Assembly: GCF_000022025.1 (NCBI RefSeq)
Contig: NC_011886.1
Coordinates: forward strand, 1,374,980-1,438,979
Length of the DNA: 64,000 nt
Reading direction: 5' to 3'
Source of the DNA: Pseudarthrobacter chlorophenolicus A6
GTDB lineage: Bacteria; Actinomycetota; Actinomycetes; Actinomycetales; Micrococcaceae
Shown: piece after piece, positions 8,875-17,556 of the stretch
Position numbering within the stretch: position 1 is the first letter of the stretch
How the letters are laid out: the number at the start of each line of letters is the position of its first letter
Program-made: the position numbers and the translations under genes
The notes under the pieces: model-generated
Seen by the model: only the letters and a program-made list of their open reading frames with translations
The model's database searches: none
What the model was told of the DNA's origin: nothing

Positions 8875-10067
8875 GCGTTCTCCTCGAAAGTCATGGGCGG
8901 CTCTTCTGCAGGTACCCGCCCGTCACGGATGATGCCGGCCACAATTCCGGCCCGGCGCCGCACTGACTCTACTTCCGCCGTGGAGGCGCCCACCAGATTG
9001 ACGTGGCCGATCTTGCGGCCGGGCCGCACGGACTTGCCGTAGCAGTGCACCTTGGCAGCCGGTTCGCTGGCCAGGGCCTGCGGGAACGCCGCATACAGGT
9101 CCTGGTTGTCGCCGCCCAGGAAGTTCTTCATGACAGTTACCGGAGCCAGCGCGTCGGTAGCGCCCAGCGGAAGGTTCAGGACGGCACGCAGGTGCTGCTC
9201 AAACTGGCTGGTCACGGCCCCGTCCTGGGTCCAGTGCCCGGTGTTGTGCGGGCGCATCGCCAATTCATTGATCAGGAAACCCGCCCCGGTTCCGGGAGTC
9301 TCGAACAGTTCCACTGCCAGCACACCGGTAACACCGAGTTCCGCAGCGATCCGCAGTGCGGCGTCCTCCGCGGCTGCCGCGACCTCCACGGGAATGTCCT
9401 GGGCCGGGGCGATGACTTCGTCGCACACACCGTCCACCTGGATGGTGTGGACAACAGGCCAGGCGCGGGCCTCGCCGTCGGGGGTCCGGGCCACCAGCGC
9501 TGAAAGCTCCCGGGTGAACTCCACCTTGGCCTCCGCCAGCAGCGGGCTCATGGCGGCGAACCAGTCGGCTGTTTCGGCCGCTTCCTCCGCCGACCCCACG
9601 ATCCTGACGCCCTTGCCGTCGTAGCCTCCGCGCGGAGTCTTCAGGACCACCGGCCAGCCGGTGTCATCGCCGAAGCGCACCAGCGCATCAACGTCGTCAA
9701 CGGAGGCCCAGGCAGGGTTGGGCAGCTCCAGCCGATCAATGGCTGCCCGCATCACCAGTTTGTCCTGGGCGTGGATGAGGGCGTCGGGGCCAGGCTGGAT
9801 ATTGACCCCGGCCTCCTGGAGTGCCCGAAGGTGGGCAGCCGGGACGTGCTCGTGGTCAAAGGTCATGACGTCGAGGTCCTTGGCAAAGTCCAGGAGCGTC
9901 TGCAGGTCCTTGTAGTCTCCCACCGGGGAAGTGGACACCGCGGAGACCGCCGAGACGTCCTCACCTTCCGCCAGGACTCGGAGTTCGAAGCCGAGGGCAG
10001 TCGCGGCTGGGGCCATCATTCGGGCAAGCTGGCCGCCGCCAACAACACCTATTACTGGAAAAGTCAC
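8871..10067 (-). CDS. purK: 5-(carboxyamino)imidazole ribonucleotide synthase
   Basis: ATP-grasp enzyme that carboxylates AIR to N5-CAIR using ATP and bicarbonate. The 398-aa product has the Rossmann-like N-terminus [14 protein letters not shown], an ATP-grasp region with [17 protein letters not shown] and [17 protein letters not shown], and the usual C-terminal lid. The GTG at 10067 is preferred: it begins directly before the conserved core, and TAGGCT lies 7 nt upstream, suggesting leaderless initiation. A longer open frame to 10178 has no conserved content. First gene of the purK-purE-LCP-manA run, divergent from the GtrA gene. Confidence 0.95.
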   Translation of the reverse strand: MTFPVIGVVGGGQLARMMAPAATALGFELRVLAEGEDVSAVSAVSTSPVGDYKDLQTLLDFAKDLDVMTFDHEHVPAAHLRALQEAGVNIQPGPDALIHAQDKLVMRAAIDRLELPNPAWASVDDVDALVRFGDDTGWPVVLKTPRGGYDGKGVRIVGSAEEAAETADWFAAMSPLLAEAKVEFTRELSALVARTPDGEARAWPVVHTIQVDGVCDEVIAPAQDIPVEVAAAAEDAALRIAAELGVTGVLAVELFETPGTGAGFLINELAMRPHNTGHWTQDGAVTSQFEQHLRAVLNLPLGATDALAPVTVMKNFLGGDNQDLYAAFPQALASEPAAKVHCYGKSVRPGRKIGHVNLVGASTAEVESVRRRAGIVAGIIRDGRVPAEEPPMTFEENA

Positions 10068-10074
10068 ATCTGCC

Positions 10075-10080
10075 AGCCTA
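10075..10080 (-). promoter_or_regulatory. purK -10 element, leaderless type
   Basis: Minus-strand TAGGCT, 7 nt (GGCAGAT) before the GTG start. An ATG overlapping this GTG out of frame is followed at once by a stop, so GTG is the only usable start here. Confidence 0.45.
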
Positions 10081-10190
10081 CCGAAAACCGCCGGATATCC
10101 CGGCTTCCGGCCGTGGCGGAAAGCTAGATTCGGAGTAACGCGGCACCTCAAGCGCGGATTATTGGGAGGCTGCTCCAAGGTTCAAGGCGC

Positions 10191-10196
10191 TAAAAT
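10191..10196 (+). promoter_or_regulatory. GtrA gene -10 element
   Basis: TAAAAT, a strong -10 match, 46 nt before the ATG at 10243. No good -35 was found. The leader is short and ends in GGAGGG. Confidence 0.4.
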
Positions 10197-10242
10197 GGAT
10201 CTCTGGCCAAGAGGCCCACTCGTTATAAGGCCTTGGAGGGTC

Positions 10243-10797
10243 ATGATTTCCGCACTTGCAGACCGCATCCGGGGCCTGGCTTCGCTGTTTTGGCGCGAGG
10301 TTGCCAAATTTGGGGCGGTGGGCGGTGTGGCCTTCGTCATCGACAACGGCCTGACGTATTACCTCATGCACGGCCCCATGACGGACAGCGAAGCCAAGGC
10401 TCGGTTCGTTGGCGCCACGGTGGCCACCATCTTCTCGTGGATCGCCAACCGGTTCTGGACCTTCCGCCACCGCCGCCAGGACAATGTCCTGCGCGAGTTC
10501 GTCATGTTCGTCATTATCAACGGCATCGGCATCGGCATCTCCACCGGGTTCACAGCACTGGCCAAGTACGGGCTCGGCGTCACGGACAAGAACCTGCTGT
10601 TCCTGGCCGGTGTGGTGGGCATCCTGGTGGCCACCGTGGTGCGCTTCTTCGCCTACCGCTTCCTCGTGTTCAACAAGGAACTGGACGAAGAGCCGGCGTT
10701 CTCGCATGACCACGAGCTCATCGAAGTGCACCACCACGGTGCGCCGGCTGCAGACAACGAGCGGCAGCCCTCCGTAGACGGTCCGGCCAAGTCCTAG
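10243..10797 (+). CDS. GtrA family membrane protein
   Basis: 184-aa protein with four predicted transmembrane helices (GAVGGVAFVIDNGLTYYLM, ATVATIFSWIANRFWTF, EFVMFVIINGIGIGISTGF, LLFLAGVVGILVATVVRFFAYRF), the GtrA/PF04138 layout. The ANRFWTFR motif between helices is typical. GtrA-like proteins are thought to help move or present lipid-linked sugars at the membrane; the substrate here is unknown. The C-terminal ~35 residues are His/Asp/Glu-rich (HDHELIEVHHHG) and probably cytoplasmic. The ATG at 10243 follows GGAGGG; longer open frames upstream run into the purK promoter region. Confidence 0.88.
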   Translation: MISALADRIRGLASLFWREVAKFGAVGGVAFVIDNGLTYYLMHGPMTDSEAKARFVGATVATIFSWIANRFWTFRHRRQDNVLREFVMFVIINGIGIGISTGFTALAKYGLGVTDKNLLFLAGVVGILVATVVRFFAYRFLVFNKELDEEPAFSHDHELIEVHHHGAPAADNERQPSVDGPAKS

Positions 10798-10834
10798 GGG
10801 CGGTTGCCGCTCCTGTTAGTAGCGCCCCGCGGCC

Positions 10835-10850
10835 GACGCCTCGCGGCGTC
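10835..10850. terminator. small convergent hairpin
   Basis: GACGCC-TCGC-GGCGTC, a 6-bp stem with a 4-nt loop, lying between the converging GtrA and TIGR03089 genes and touching the TIGR03089 stop codon. A weak but plausible shared terminator. Confidence 0.35.
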
Positions 10851-11577
10851 AGTTCCCGTGGATGCGTTCGGCGGCCAGCAGCTTGTCAGTCAGCTGGACG
10901 TCCGGGTGGGTGACCACTACGGATCCGTCCTGCTTCCATGCCCCGAGGGCATTCGAAAGCACCGCCTCCAGGCCGTCCGCGGCCGGAATATGCAGCCGAA
11001 CGCCGTCGTCATGGCTGGCGGCGAATCCCCCCAGCAGGTCCTGCTGGAGGTGCTCACGGCCATCCGATCCTGAAATGGCGCGCGCCAGGGGATCGGGATC
11101 GGCATGCGCCAGGAAAACATCTCCGTGCAGGCGCACCTCTGCTGCGTAGTCGAGGCAGCCGCCGACGAGCTCACCCGGCCACTTCATGGCCAGGGCAGGA
11201 AGCGCGACGGCGATGACGGCGTCGTAGGTTCCTCCTGCCGGTGCCTGCCCGGCCGCCTTACCGTTCAGCAGGTCGGGGTCGGCAGTGACGAGGAAGTCTG
11301 CGCCTCCATCATCCAGGATGGTTTCGAGGCCCAGCTGCCACGCGGCGAGGGCCCACACCATCGACTTCCAGTGCGGGGGCAGGGCCAGCCTGATCTTCAT
11401 GCCGGGCTCGGCATCGAGCTCATCCTGCAGCAGGTTGCTGGTCTTCGCGACCCAGTTGTCCAGCACCCGGCCGGAAAGTTCCACGCGCTCGCCCTCGGGC
11501 CCGTACCACGTCAGCCGCGGGGCGGTGGAGTTGCCTGAGCGGAGGGTGTTCATCAGCTGGATTGCCGGAGTAGTCAT
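10849..11577 (-). CDS. TIGR03089 family protein
   Basis: 242-aa actinobacterial protein resembling the N-terminal part of AMP-binding (adenylate-forming) enzymes: RLTWYGPEGERVELSGRVLD, a run KTSNLLQDELDAEPGMKIRLALPPHWKSMVW (about 43-73), then a divergent alpha/beta region. It lacks the phosphate-binding P-loop (TSGTTGxPKG) and C-terminal lid of true acyl-CoA synthetases, so adenylating activity is unlikely. No function is known to me. The ATG at 11577 matches the MTTPAIQLMNTL start; the longer open frame upstream is not conserved in character. Confidence 0.8.
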   Translation of the reverse strand: MTTPAIQLMNTLRSGNSTAPRLTWYGPEGERVELSGRVLDNWVAKTSNLLQDELDAEPGMKIRLALPPHWKSMVWALAAWQLGLETILDDGGADFLVTADPDLLNGKAAGQAPAGGTYDAVIAVALPALAMKWPGELVGGCLDYAAEVRLHGDVFLAHADPDPLARAISGSDGREHLQQDLLGGFAASHDDGVRLHIPAADGLEAVLSNALGAWKQDGSVVVTHPDVQLTDKLLAAERIHGN

Positions 11578-11652
11578 GCACCCATCCTGCCACTGGCCGC
11601 GGTGGCGGTCATCAGGGTCCGGCTGTCGGGACATCAGTGGCCGTTGGCGCCA

Positions 11653-11670
11653 TGTGAGATCTTTATCACA
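11653..11670. promoter_or_regulatory. TGTGA-N8-TCACA dyad
   Basis: An inverted repeat with CRP/GlxR-like half sites but an 8-nt spacer instead of the 6 nt of the classical site. It lies 76 nt upstream of the TIGR03089 start and about 190 nt upstream of the whiB -35. A regulator site is possible, but its identity is uncertain. Confidence 0.25.
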
Positions 11671-11856
11671 CAAGGTAGTAAGCGGGCTTGCTATTTAGGG
11701 TGAAGGGCGCTATTTTCGCGCGGCCGCAGCGATTCCAGCCCGTTTTCCGTCTTTTTGGCCGGTGGGAGCAGGGGCAGCGGCTCCAGCGGGCAGAAATTCC
11801 CGGGCGTGGCGTGCACGTAGTTCTCCGAGGTCACTGATTATTATCCCGGCTGCGGC

Positions 11857-11885
11857 TTGACTCGCCCTAGTTACACACGTGTAAT
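11857..11885 (+). promoter_or_regulatory. whiB promoter with overlapping dyad
   Basis: TTGACT (11857-11862), a 17-nt spacer, then TGTAAT (11880-11885). Overlapping the spacer and -10 is the inverted repeat TTACAC-AC-GTGTAA (11871-11884), well placed for a repressor. Predicted leader to the GTG at 11974 is about 80 nt. Confidence 0.6.
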
Positions 11886-11973
11886 TAGGTATCTAAAGGC
11901 AACTGCGTAAATACCGGCACACAACCGAGTGTCCACGTATCCAGGCAGTGGCTGCAACATCAGGAGGGTCGCC

Positions 11974-12507
11974 GTGGGGCAAGCAGAGCGTATCCAGGAA
12001 GATGCCGTCGTGGCCGGACAGGCTACGGCAAGGTACCGTGCGCGGGGGGTGCCCAGCGACTGGTACGTGGATCCCGCCGATCCCGCCGCAGCGGACCGGT
12101 ACAACAGCAACACCGGCACTGCCCTTGAAGACCAGGCCACCGCATTCCTGGCCGCCCACGAAGCCCTCCTCGATGGCGGCGCGGAGCCGGAAGACGAACT
12201 CGACCCGCCCATGGAACTGGCCGCACCGGGAACAGTGCAGCCGGTGTGGATCGGCTTGCCGCTCCAGCAGGACTTCGATGACGAAGGCGAGCTGGGATGG
12301 CAGACAGATGCCCTGTGTGCGCAAACCGATCCTGAAGCGTTCTTTCCGGAAAAGGGCGGCTCCACCCGTGACGCCAAGAAGGTCTGCGGTGCGTGCAACG
12401 TCCGCTCGCAGTGCCTGGAGTACGCGTTGGCCAATGACGAACGGTTCGGCATCTGGGGAGGCCTTTCCGAGCGTGAGCGCCGACGACTGAGGAAGCGAGC
12501 GGTCTAA
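11974..12507 (+). CDS. WhiB family iron-sulfur transcriptional regulator (WhiB2-like)
   Basis: 177-aa protein. The Wbl domain is C-terminal: cysteines 115, 138, 141 and 147 (C-X22-C-X2-C-X5-C) to bind a 4Fe-4S cluster, then GIWGG at 159-163 and a basic tail RRRLRKR. The first ~105 residues are acidic and variable, longer than in typical WhiB2 proteins. GTG at 11974 is chosen because GGAGGG lies 5 nt upstream. WhiB2-type proteins act with the principal sigma factor in septation and cell-wall control. The neighbourhood (DUF3499, degenerate metallopeptidase, ahcY, manA) resembles that of M. tuberculosis whiB2. It is followed immediately by a giant glycosyltransferase gene, which may be its co-transcribed partner. 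Confidence 0.92.
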   Translation: MGQAERIQEDAVVAGQATARYRARGVPSDWYVDPADPAAADRYNSNTGTALEDQATAFLAAHEALLDGGAEPEDELDPPMELAAPGTVQPVWIGLPLQQDFDDEGELGWQTDALCAQTDPEAFFPEKGGSTRDAKKVCGACNVRSQCLEYALANDERFGIWGGLSERERRRLRKRAV

Positions 12508-12536
12508 TTCACCAGGATGTCCATGTCACTGCCGTT

Positions 12537-15500
12537 GTGGTTGCCCACAACGGCAGTGCCTATCTCCCCAGAACGCTTGCAGGATTGGCGGACCAGACCC
12601 GGCCCGTCGACTACGCGATAGGCGTCGACACAGGGTCCGGCGATGACTCCCGGCTCCTTCTCGAGAACACGTTGGGCCGAGCCCATGTCGTCTCCCATGA
12701 TCATGGGAAGGGCGGCATGGGCGCCGCTGTGTCCGCAGCCCTTTCAGAACTGGCCCCGGGCGGAGCAGGCAGGCCCGACGGCAAACCGGAGTGGATCTGG
12801 CTGCTGCACGACGACGCCGCCCCCGCCCCGGAAGCCCTGGCTGAACTGCTCGGTGCCGTGGAACGTGCCCCGTCCGTGACCGTGGCCGGCTGCAAGCAAC
12901 TGGACTGGCACGAGGAACGGAAGCTCATCGACGTCGGGCTGTCCACCAGCAGGTGGGCGGAACGGCTGACGCTCATCGACGCCGACGAGCTGGACCAGGG
13001 CCAGTACGACGGCCGCAGTGACACCTTTGCCGTCAACTCGGCGGGAATGCTTGTGCGGCGGGACGTGTGGGATCAGCTGGGCGGGTTCGACCCCGGGCTC
13101 CCGGGCACCGGAGATGACGTCGATTTTTGCTGGCGCAACCGCCTGGCTGGGAACCGGGTCGTCGTCGTACCGGCGGCTCGAATGTTCCATGTGGCGCACA
13201 GGCCGCACGGCCTGGGCAACCCGGCAGCAGCCAGGAAAGCCCAGGTACACCTGCGGCTGAAGCACGCGCCGCTGTGGATGGTCCCGGTGCACGCCATGGG
13301 AGCCTTGCTCGGAAGCCTTTTCAGGCTGGTACTGAGCATCGTGGTGAAGGACCCGGCCCACGGAATAACGCAACTCGCGGCCACCTTCGCCGCCTTGGCC
13401 CGGCCCCGGGCCCTTGCGCGGGCAAGGAAATCGGCGCGGCAGACCCGGCGAATCCGCCGGTCCGTCATCCGTAAGCTCCAGACGCCGCGACGGGAAGTCT
13501 GGAGCCACCGGCGGTCCCTGATGGAAGCCATTGGCGCGGACGACAACCCCGCAGATGAACTTGAACAGGACCCCCTGGCGCACCAGCCGACGGGTGACTC
13601 CGCAGACGATTTCGCCGCACTGGCCACCCGGAAGCGGGGCTGGGTGGGCAACGGTGCCCTGGCCGCCTTTATCATCGCCTCCCTTGCCTCGCTGTTGGGC
13701 CTGGCAGGCCTTCTCCGCGCGGAAGCTGTGTCCGGCGGTGGCCTCATCCCCATCTCCACTGGCCTGGGGGACATCTGGCAGAACGCCTCCGGTTGGTGGA
13801 TCAGCCTTGGTGCGGGACTTCCCGGCCACGGAGACCCTTTCGATTACGTCCTGTGGACCCTGGGGGTCCTGGGCGGCGGCAACGCAAACGCCGCCATGGC
13901 GTGGCTCATCATCCTTGGCACGCCACTGTCCGGGCTGACGGCCTGGTTCGCGGCGGGCGGGCTGACCACCCGGCGGCGCCTCCGCCTGGCTGCCGCGCTG
14001 TTCTGGTCGGCGGCGCCGGCATTGCAGGTTGCCCTGAACCAGGGGCGGGCCGGAGCACTGCTGGCGCACCTGATGCTTCCTTTGGTCGTGCTGGCCCTGC
14101 TGCGGGCCACCGGTTCAGCAGTAGGCCACGGCCGTCATGCGCTGCCCCAGCCGGGCCCACGCCCGGCCGAGAAACCGGCCGTCAGGCCGGGAATCAACGG
14201 AACGCCTTCCTGGACCGCCGCGGCCGCGGCAGGACTTGCCCTCGCCGTCACGGTTGCTGCCGCACCTTCCCTCCTGGTCCCGGCAGCCCTGGTCATCATT
14301 TTCTGTGGGCTTCGTATGGGCCGCCGCGGCCGCACCGTTTGGTGGGCCCTCCTGCCGAGCGCTGCGTTGTTCATTCCGTTCGGCATGTCAGTGCTGGACA
14401 GGCCGCGTGCCCTGCTTGCCGACCCCGGCATGCCCCTGCCTTTTGAGGCTGCCCCGCTCTGGCAGCAGCTCCTGGGCCAGCCGCTGGCGTTCGACCCCGC
14501 CAAGGGGCTGGTGGGGCTGCCGCTATTCGAGGACGGCGTGCTGCCGTGGGCCCTCGTGCTGACGGTCCTCCTGGCGGGACCGGTCCTGATCCTTGCCATC
14601 TGGGCCCTTCTCGCCCCGGGACGCGGATCGGCGTTGGCGCGGACGTTCTGGGCAGCGGCCACCACAGCGCTGGCCTGCGGATGGCTCGCCACCCAGGTGG
14701 CCACCGGGGCCACTGCGGACAGCCTCGTTACCCCGTTCACCGGGCCGGCCGTTTCCGCTGCTGCGTTTGCGTTCCTGGGTGCGGGCCTGCTCGGCGCGGA
14801 ACGGCTCCTCAACGCAGCGGGCCGGGCGGCCGCCAAGGAACCGCGCCTTGCCGCGGTGGCCAATGCGGCAGTGGCAGTGGGCATGGCGGTCCTCCTGGCG
14901 GGACCGCTGGCCGGCATGGCCGCGTGGTCTGCCCAAAACCTGCTCCGGACCGGCACGGCTACTGCGGCCCAGGCCGTTCCCGAAGAATCCGGGACACCCG
15001 GGCTGGGTACCGCCAGGCTGGTAGAGGCTGCCGGTACCCGCACCCTTCCAGCCACCGCAATCGACCGCGGGACCGGCGCTGAGCAGACGCGGACACTGCT
15101 GATCGGCACCCGCGAGGACGGCACCTATGACGCTTCTCTGATGCGTGGTGCGGGAACCACCCTGGACAGCCTGTCCACCATTGCCTCTGCCCGGAGCATC
15201 ACGGGGACGGCGGGAGCCGAAACGGTGCGCGGGGACGACGACGTCACGGCGTCCGTCCGCAGGGTAGTGGCCACGCTGGTTGCCGGGCAGGGCGTTGACC
15301 CGCGCGAAGACCTTGAGAAGCTCGGCGCCGGATTCGTGGTCCTGCGCTCCGCCGATACGGCGGCCCAACTGACCGCAAGCCGGATGGACGCCGTCCCGGG
15401 GCTTGTGGCTGTGGGACAGACGGACGTTGGCTGGCTTTGGCGCATCACGCCCCGGAACCAGTCCGCCACGCAGGCAGCGGAAGTTGCCCACCGTGTCCGG

Positions 15501-15875
15501 ATAACGGACAGCAACGGTGCCACCCTGGCCATGGTGCCGTCGGGCGTGAACGACGTCGACGCATCCGTTGACGGCGGCCCGGAAGGCCGCCTGGTGGTCC
15601 TCGCCGAACGCGCCGATGCCGGCTGGACGGCCTGGCTCGATGGCCGGAAACTCACATCCACCACCTCCGGGTGGGCGCAGGCGTTCACGCTGCCGGCTTC
15701 GGGCGGGCACCTGACGATCCGCTACGAAAACCCCTGGTCCTGGTGGGTAGGAGCAGCCCAGGTCACCATTATCGGCCTGACGGTGATGCTCGCCATTCCC
15801 ATGCCGGTCAACAGGCCCAGGACCGGGCTGTCACGCGACGAAGGCGCCCTGCGTAAGGAAAAGCAGAATGCATGA
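12537..15875 (+). CDS. giant GT2 glycosyltransferase with multi-pass membrane domain
   Basis: 1112 aa from GTG 12537. Residues 1-240 form a family 2 glycosyltransferase domain: nucleotide-sugar residues in WIWLLHDDAAP (about 87-96) and TGDDVDFCWRNR (191-202). Then come a membrane segment near 245-265, a charged linker, and roughly ten hydrophobic helices from ~365 to ~810. A C-terminal extracytoplasmic region follows, closing with a last helix near residue 1085. The acceptor and product are unknown; by architecture it should make or extend a surface glycan. The frame is open upstream and encodes VHVTAVV before residue 1, completing the expected first beta strand, but contains no ATG/GTG/TTG; ATT at 12507, overlapping the whiB stop, is a candidate start. 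The 3' end overlaps the DUF5719 gene by 8 bp. Confidence 0.85.
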   Translation: MVAHNGSAYLPRTLAGLADQTRPVDYAIGVDTGSGDDSRLLLENTLGRAHVVSHDHGKGGMGAAVSAALSELAPGGAGRPDGKPEWIWLLHDDAAPAPEALAELLGAVERAPSVTVAGCKQLDWHEERKLIDVGLSTSRWAERLTLIDADELDQGQYDGRSDTFAVNSAGMLVRRDVWDQLGGFDPGLPGTGDDVDFCWRNRLAGNRVVVVPAARMFHVAHRPHGLGNPAAARKAQVHLRLKHAPLWMVPVHAMGALLGSLFRLVLSIVVKDPAHGITQLAATFAALARPRALARARKSARQTRRIRRSVIRKLQTPRREVWSHRRSLMEAIGADDNPADELEQDPLAHQPTGDSADDFAALATRKRGWVGNGALAAFIIASLASLLGLAGLLRAEAVSGGGLIPISTGLGDIWQNASGWWISLGAGLPGHGDPFDYVLWTLGVLGGGNANAAMAWLIILGTPLSGLTAWFAAGGLTTRRRLRLAAALFWSAAPALQVALNQGRAGALLAHLMLPLVVLALLRATGSAVGHGRHALPQPGPRPAEKPAVRPGINGTPSWTAAAAAGLALAVTVAAAPSLLVPAALVIIFCGLRMGRRGRTVWWALLPSAALFIPFGMSVLDRPRALLADPGMPLPFEAAPLWQQLLGQPLAFDPAKGLVGLPLFEDGVLPWALVLTVLLAGPVLILAIWALLAPGRGSALARTFWAAATTALACGWLATQVATGATADSLVTPFTGPAVSAAAFAFLGAGLLGAERLLNAAGRAAAKEPRLAAVANAAVAVGMAVLLAGPLAGMAAWSAQNLLRTGTATAAQAVPEESGTPGLGTARLVEAAGTRTLPATAIDRGTGAEQTRTLLIGTREDGTYDASLMRGAGTTLDSLSTIASARSITGTAGAETVRGDDDVTASVRRVVATLVAGQGVDPREDLEKLGAGFVVLRSADTAAQLTASRMDAVPGLVAVGQTDVGWLWRITPRNQSATQAAEVAHRVRITDSNGATLAMVPSGVNDVDASVDGGPEGRLVVLAERADAGWTAWLDGRKLTSTTSGWAQAFTLPASGGHLTIRYENPWSWWVGAAQVTIIGLTVMLAIPMPVNRPRTGLSRDEGALRKEKQNA

Positions 15876-17544
15876 GCACCCCACCCGTCCCGCCGCGGAC
15901 GAAGCCGGATCCGGAACGGACCCGGACGGACAGCATGGACTGAAAGACTCCGGCACGGCGGACGTCCCCGCCGGCGGAAAGCGGCGGAAAGCGGCCCTTG
16001 CCGGGGCTGCCACAGCCGTCCTGGTCCTGGCCTGCGCCGGCGGCGTCGTTGCCGCAGGCTCGCTGCTGCCCAACGCCGCCTCCAGCCGAAGCGTCCAGCC
16101 TGCTGCTGCCGCTGTTCCCGCCGGAACCAGCGTGGGTGTGTGCCCGGGCCCGGCCCGCCTCCTGGAGGGCACCGAAGCAGGGACCGATCCTCAGTTCAGC
16201 CCCGAGTCGGACACCGCCGCCACCAGCGTGACCGGCGCGGTACTGGGGACGGCGGGGGTGGTACCCGGAAGCCGCTTGTCGCAGCTGGGCGGGGCCGCCG
16301 CCGTCGAAATCGCCAAAGCTCCGGGCGCAGCGGCATCCGAAGGTCCGCGGCAGGAACTGCTGGCCGGTACGGTGTCAGGCCGTACGGTGGACTCGGTGTC
16401 AGTCCTCAGTGCCGACGCCGTCGCCAACCAGAAGGCCTCCGCAGCGGGGGCCATGGTCTTCAGGGCAACGGACGGTGACCTGCAGGGCTCCGCGGCGGCC
16501 AACTGCCTGCAGCCCTCCAACGACCAATGGCTTGCCGGGGCCAGTACCACCGTAGGCCGGACATCGGTGTTGGTCCTGAGTAATGCGTCCAGCAGCCCCG
16601 CCACCGTCAGCCTCGAGCTGTTCGGCGGCAAGGGGCAGATCCAGGCGCCGGGAAGCCGTGGCCTGCTGGTGGCGCCGGGAACCACCCGTTCAGTGGTGCT
16701 GGCCGGCCTGGCGCCCGGCGAGGAACAGCTGAGTGTCCGTGTCCGCAGCACCGGAGGTCCCATTGCAGCCGCCATCCAGCAGAGCGTCCTGCGCGGCCTA
16801 ACACCCGGGGGAGTGGATTTCATCACGCCCGGCACCGCACCCGCCGTTCGCCAGGTGATGACCGGTGTGGACATCCAGGACGCTGCCGGCATCGCCGCGC
16901 TCACCTCAAAGCCAGGGTATGCGGACGCCGCGCCCGCGCTGGAGATCACCGTCCCGGGGCCGTCCGACGCCGTGGTCGAGGTCAAGCTCCATGGCCGGGA
17001 CGGCCAGAAGGCGCTGCCCTCCGGAGGCGTGATCACGGCCAAAGCCAATTCCATCACCGAAGTATCCCTGGCAGGGGTACCGGCCGGGAACTACACGGTA
17101 GCGGCGTCGTCGGACGTATCCTTCGTGGCGGCAACGCGCATCACCCGCGGGCTGCAGGTAAACCAGCCGTCGGACGTCGCCTGGGCGGCATCCGGAATCC
17201 GGCTGGGCAGCCAGCATGTGGTGGCGGTGCCCAGGGGCGGCACCCGCCAGTTGGTATTCGGCGCCCTCGACACGAGAGCCACCATCACCTACGCCGCGAT
17301 CACCGCCGACGGCAAGGTAAAAGCACCGGCCACCGCCGACATCGCCGGCGGTACAACGGCCTCCATCACCGTCCCCAACGAGGCGGACGGTGCCGAGGTT
17401 GTGGGCTACGTGGTTTCCGCCTCCGGCGACGCCGCATACGGCGCGGTCCTGGTCACACAGGATGGCCGCAGCGACGTCTCATCCCTGCCATTCCAGGCCG
17501 CAGCCGCCGGCCAGGAAACGGTCCCTGTAGCGCTGGGCTACTGA
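15868..17544 (+). CDS. DUF5719 family membrane-anchored surface protein
   Basis: 558 aa. A ~35-residue charged N-terminus, one transmembrane segment (AALAGAATAVLVLACAGGVVAAG, about 37-59), then ~490 extracytoplasmic residues rich in Val, Ala, Thr and Gly with a repetitive beta-sandwich look. No catalytic motif was recognised. In actinobacteria DUF5719 proteins are encoded next to large GT2 membrane glycosyltransferases, as here, where the ATG overlaps the preceding stop by 8 bp (translational coupling; AGGA 8 nt upstream). A role as extracellular partner or acceptor of the glycosyltransferase is inference. It converges on the metallopeptidase-family gene. Confidence 0.85.
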   Translation: MHEHPTRPAADEAGSGTDPDGQHGLKDSGTADVPAGGKRRKAALAGAATAVLVLACAGGVVAAGSLLPNAASSRSVQPAAAAVPAGTSVGVCPGPARLLEGTEAGTDPQFSPESDTAATSVTGAVLGTAGVVPGSRLSQLGGAAAVEIAKAPGAAASEGPRQELLAGTVSGRTVDSVSVLSADAVANQKASAAGAMVFRATDGDLQGSAAANCLQPSNDQWLAGASTTVGRTSVLVLSNASSSPATVSLELFGGKGQIQAPGSRGLLVAPGTTRSVVLAGLAPGEEQLSVRVRSTGGPIAAAIQQSVLRGLTPGGVDFITPGTAPAVRQVMTGVDIQDAAGIAALTSKPGYADAAPALEITVPGPSDAVVEVKLHGRDGQKALPSGGVITAKANSITEVSLAGVPAGNYTVAASSDVSFVAATRITRGLQVNQPSDVAWAASGIRLGSQHVVAVPRGGTRQLVFGALDTRATITYAAITADGKVKAPATADIAGGTTASITVPNEADGAEVVGYVVSASGDAAYGAVLVTQDGRSDVSSLPFQAAAAGQETVPVALGY

Positions 17545-17556
17545 ACCTCCCGACCG

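Larger units (their letters stand above)
11578..11973. other. 396-bp divergent intergenic region before whiB
   Basis: AT-richer than its surroundings. It holds the whiB promoter, a TTACAC/GTGTAA dyad and a TGTGA/TCACA dyad, each listed separately. The stretch 11690-11850 contains no gene or obvious structure. Confidence 0.6.

Noticed and set aside
11653..11670. Classical CRP/GlxR binding site
   Set aside because: The half sites fit, but the spacer is 8 nt rather than 6, so only a generic dyad is listed.
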